Origin: an uncultured Clostridia bacterium
Lineage (GTDB): Bacteria; Bacillota; Clostridia; Christensenellales; Borkfalkiaceae
DNA: 64,000 bases
Direction: 5' to 3'
NCBI GenBank assembly: GCA_944367565.1
Contig: CALVWR010000006.1
Span: forward strand, 54,420-118,419
In this document: positions 61,938-64,000 of the stretch, piece by piece
How the letters are laid out: every line of letters begins with the position of its first letter
How positions within the stretch are numbered: position 1 is the stretch's first letter
Notes under the pieces: model-generated
Databases searched by the model: none
What the model was told of the DNA's origin: nothing
Seen by the model: the letters and a program-made list of their open reading frames with translations, nothing else
Program-made: the position numbers and the translations under genes

Positions 61938-62510
61938 TCAGGAGAGGCATCGGATTCCCTGTTGCAGGATGGCGCAGACTTCTTTTGCGACAGATTCGGC
62001 TGAGGCGTCGGGTGCGTTGAGAAGCCAATGTTTGACGAGGGCGATGCATCCGCTGGAAACAAAGAGATAGTAAGCGTTCAGGCGTGTTTCGGAAGCATTG
62101 GGAAAGAGTTTTGCGTACGTATCGAGAACGAGGTCGCGGCTGACTTTGATGAACTTATCGACGATTTCGCTATCGGAATTGAGCAAGATAACGCACTGTT
62201 CGGAGTTTTCGCGCAGGAGGGAAAATACTTTTACGAACAGTTCTTCGGAAGCAAGAGAAGGATCGAACTCGCGGAATGCGTCGATGAACACCTGAGAAAA
62301 CGACGCGAGAAGTTCGTTTTCGAGTTGTTCTTTGAGGTCATAGATGTCCATGTAATGGGCGTAGAAAGTAGCGCGATTGATCTGTGCTTTTTCACAGAGT
62401 TCGCGGACGGTGATATGGCGCACGTTTTTTTGTGAAAGAAGACTTAAAAAAGCGCTTTTGATCAAATTTTTTGTTAGTCTGACGCGTTGATCGCAAGATT
62501 GATTTTTCAT
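61938..62510 (-). CDS. TetR/AcrR-family regulator
   Basis: A 190-residue repressor. Start at 62510 follows CAGGAGAATTTT; the longer frame to 62543 has no site. N-terminal HTH: LTKNLIKSAFLSLLSQKNVRHITVRELCEKAQINRATFYAHY (DNA-binding helix INRATFYAHY). The C-terminal ligand part, with SSGCIALVKHWLLNAPDAS, resembles the TetR_C group of DhaS-like proteins. It is divergent from the NAD-dependent epimerase gene and likely controls it. Confidence 0.88.
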   Translation of the reverse strand: MKNQSCDQRVRLTKNLIKSAFLSLLSQKNVRHITVRELCEKAQINRATFYAHYMDIYDLKEQLENELLASFSQVFIDAFREFDPSLASEELFVKVFSLLRENSEQCVILLNSDSEIVDKFIKVSRDLVLDTYAKLFPNASETRLNAYYLFVSSGCIALVKHWLLNAPDASAESVAKEVCAILQQGIRCLS

Positions 62511-62574
62511 AAAATTCTCCTGAAAAACGACAGATAGAAGCAAAGTGTATATTTACTGTATAAAGCAAAAAAGA

Positions 62575-62610
62575 TTGACGGTTGCAAATTCTGTCAAAAT
62601 GTAATAGAAT
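62575..62610 (+). promoter_or_regulatory. Promoter of the epimerase with overlapping inverted repeat
   Basis: TTGCAA (62582-62587), 17-bp spacer, TAGAAT (62605-62610). An inverted repeat TTGAC-13-GTCAA (62575-62597) covers the -35 box, a fitting operator for the divergent TetR protein. Confidence 0.5.
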
Positions 62611-62696
62611 AATAACGGAAAAAAATTATATCTTTTTGAGTATATAATAGCACAAAGAAGGAAAAAATACAACACATCGGAAGGAGGTGAAGACAG

Positions 62697-63749
62697 ATGA
62701 GACATATTTATTTGGTAACGGGGGCAGCAGGACATCTGGGCGGAGCCGTATGTTCATTATTGAAGAATCGCGGAGAAACGGTGCGCGGTCTGGCGCATTA
62801 TAAAGACGATACAACGTTCATCGAATCGCTCGGTGTAGAAGTCGTGCGCGGGGATGTGACGGATAAAGAAAGTATGCGCGAATTATTTGAAGGAAGCGAA
62901 AACGCATATTTGATTCATACGGCGGCGATCGTGGATATCAACAGTAAGGAAAATGCGTATATGCGGGAAGTCAACGTGGAGGGGACGAAGAACGTAATCG
63001 CACTGGCGAAGGAATACGGCGTAGAAAAGACGGTGTATGTAAGTTCGGTGCATGCCATTCCCGTATTGCCGCACGGAAGAATGATGCGGGAAGTGACGGA
63101 ATTTTCTCCGGACAGCGTAGAGGGTGCGTACGCCAAAACGAAGGCGGAAGCGGCGGCGTATGTGATGGAAGAAATGAAAAAAGGGTTTGACTGTCGCATC
63201 GTGCATCCTTCGGGGATTATCGGACCGTATCCGGCGAAGGGAAATCATCTGGTGCAGATGATCAAGAACTATATTAAGGGGATTTTACCCGGCTGTATCA
63301 AAGGCGGGTACGATTTTGTGGACGTACGCGACTGCGCGCTGGGGATCGATGCGGCGTTGGACTACGGAAAAGCGGGCGAATGTTATCTTTTAACGGGCGG
63401 ATATTACAGCGTGATCGAGATGTTGAATTTGCTTAAAGAGATCACGCAGGGAAAGAGTGTGCGCGTATGGCCTACATGGATGGCAAAAATGGTTGCGCCG
63501 GCGATGGCGAAGGCGGCGATCCGGAAGGGGATGAAGCCGATCTTCACGACATATTCTTTAGAGACACTGAAGGTAAACGGACGTTTTTCGCACGATAAGG
63601 CGACGAGGGAGCTCGGGTTTATGCCGAGGGAACTGTACGAAACGCTGAAGGATACCGTCAACTGGCTTTATACCAGCGGAGAGTGCGAACGGAAGCAGAA
63701 GAAGGTTATCGGGAAATATACGGCAAAACGCGTACAGCTGGGAATGTAA
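62697..63749 (+). CDS. NAD-dependent epimerase/dehydratase (extended SDR)
   Basis: A 350-residue short-chain dehydrogenase of the extended type. NAD motif VTGAAGHLGGAVCSLL (7-22), VHTAA-type IHTAAIVDIN (about 73), Ser in VYVSSVHAI (about 113) and the YxxxK pair in YAKTKAEAA (about 145-153), IVHPSGIIGP and DVRDCALGIDAAL. GGAAGGAGGTGAAGACAG site is very strong. This branch acts on sugar or flavonoid-like substrates; the true one is unknown. A TetR gene is divergent. Confidence 0.87.
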   Translation: MRHIYLVTGAAGHLGGAVCSLLKNRGETVRGLAHYKDDTTFIESLGVEVVRGDVTDKESMRELFEGSENAYLIHTAAIVDINSKENAYMREVNVEGTKNVIALAKEYGVEKTVYVSSVHAIPVLPHGRMMREVTEFSPDSVEGAYAKTKAEAAAYVMEEMKKGFDCRIVHPSGIIGPYPAKGNHLVQMIKNYIKGILPGCIKGGYDFVDVRDCALGIDAALDYGKAGECYLLTGGYYSVIEMLNLLKEITQGKSVRVWPTWMAKMVAPAMAKAAIRKGMKPIFTTYSLETLKVNGRFSHDKATRELGFMPRELYETLKDTVNWLYTSGECERKQKKVIGKYTAKRVQLGM

Positions 63750-63793
63750 CAGATTCGGACATGAAAAGCAGGTTCCGAAAGGGAACCGTGAGG

Positions 63794-63843
63794 ACCCGTA
63801 CCCGCTTTTTTCTCGCGGAAAAAAGCGGGTACGGGTATTTTTT
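63794..63843 (+). terminator. Strong intrinsic terminator
   Basis: ACCCGTACCCGCTTTTTT/AAAAAAGCGGGTACGGGT perfect stem of 18 pairs, loop CTCGCGG, followed by ATTTTTT. A smaller hairpin GGTTCC/GGGAACC precedes it. Confidence 0.95.
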
Positions 63844-63873
63844 CGGATAATTTTTAAAACGCTTGTAAATTTC

Positions 63874-63903
63874 TTGACAAAAAGGCAGGGAACGTATTAT
63901 ACT
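63874..63903 (+). promoter_or_regulatory. Promoter of tRNA-Thr
   Basis: TTGACA (63874-63879), 18-bp spacer, TATACT (63898-63903). Confidence 0.8.
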
Positions 63904-63923
63904 GTTAAAGCAAGTTTGAGAGC

Positions 63924-63999
63924 GCTACTGTGGCTCAGTCGGTAGAGCAGCTGATTCGTAATCAGCAGGTCGGCGGTTCGAGTCCGCCCAGTAGCTCCA
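63924..63999 (+). tRNA. tRNA-Thr, anticodon CGT
   Basis: 76 bases with encoded CCA. Acceptor GCTACTG/CAGTAGC, D-arm GCTC...GAGC, anticodon stem GCTGA/TCAGC with loop TTCGTAA (anticodon CGT, reading ACG), T-arm GGCGG TTCGAGT CCGCC. Confidence 0.95.
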
Positions 64000-64000
64000 A

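Overview
The window looks like a chromosomal piece of a spore-forming member of the Clostridia (Firmicutes). Evidence for this is a YabP-YabQ-DivIC block, an intact SpoIIID, zinc-type L31, a gyrB-gyrA pair and AGGAGG-type ribosome binding sites. The background is moderately GC-balanced and likes GCG/GAC/CGG codons. The glycan locus would fit an animal-gut resident such as an uncultured Christensenellales-like lineage, but that placement is inference.

Region 1 (1-18.3 kb) is housekeeping: the 3' end of an acyl carrier protein gene, a sporulation-type conserved protein, a metallophosphoesterase, a PTS-IIC-like membrane protein, yabP-yabQ-divIC, a Ppx/GppA phosphatase, an HExxH membrane peptidase, a 105-bp tandem repeat, an overlooked 47-residue zinc-ribbon gene, gyrB-gyrA, a degenerate MDR dehydrogenase, rpmE, a DUF1385-PrmC fusion, prfA, an aminotransferase and a DRE-TIM acyltransferase that may be a Re-citrate synthase.

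Region 2 (18.3-40.3 kb) is a glycan-use locus. It holds a GH36 alpha-galactosidase, two paralogous SGNH esterases, two AraC regulators, a DUF4838 protein, a DUF4091/GH123-like lipoprotein, a sugar ABC importer without its own ATPase, a four-module lipoprotein, a GH20-type hexosaminidase and a GH109-like protein. Lipoproteins would act outside; the other hydrolases lack signal peptides and would finish oligosaccharides inside. The locus is interrupted at 23.0-25.0 kb by a scar: tRNA-Pro(GGG), a 5'-truncated tyrosine integrase, AT-rich DNA with a long palindrome, a promoter-driven possible structured RNA or 42-residue gene, and a decayed duplicate of spoIIID carrying 36-bp repeats.

Region 3 (40.3-43 kb) has an Na/Pi cotransporter with a PhoU domain and a DJ-1/PfpI protein.

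Region 4 (43-61.3 kb) is a Wzx/Wzy-type surface polysaccharide cluster, read in one direction from one strong promoter, becoming AT-rich after about 45.6 kb. It starts with an aminotransferase, sugar-1-phosphate transferase and acetyltransferase trio, and includes glycosyltransferases, WecB/WecC for ManNAcA, a heparinase II/III-like protein, several hexapeptide acyltransferases (one frameshifted), polymerase, flippase and an asparagine-synthase-like protein lacking the glutaminase cysteine.

Region 5 (61.3-64 kb) has intact spoIIID, a TetR regulator divergent from an NAD-dependent epimerase with a possible shared operator, and tRNA-Thr(CGT) at the right edge.
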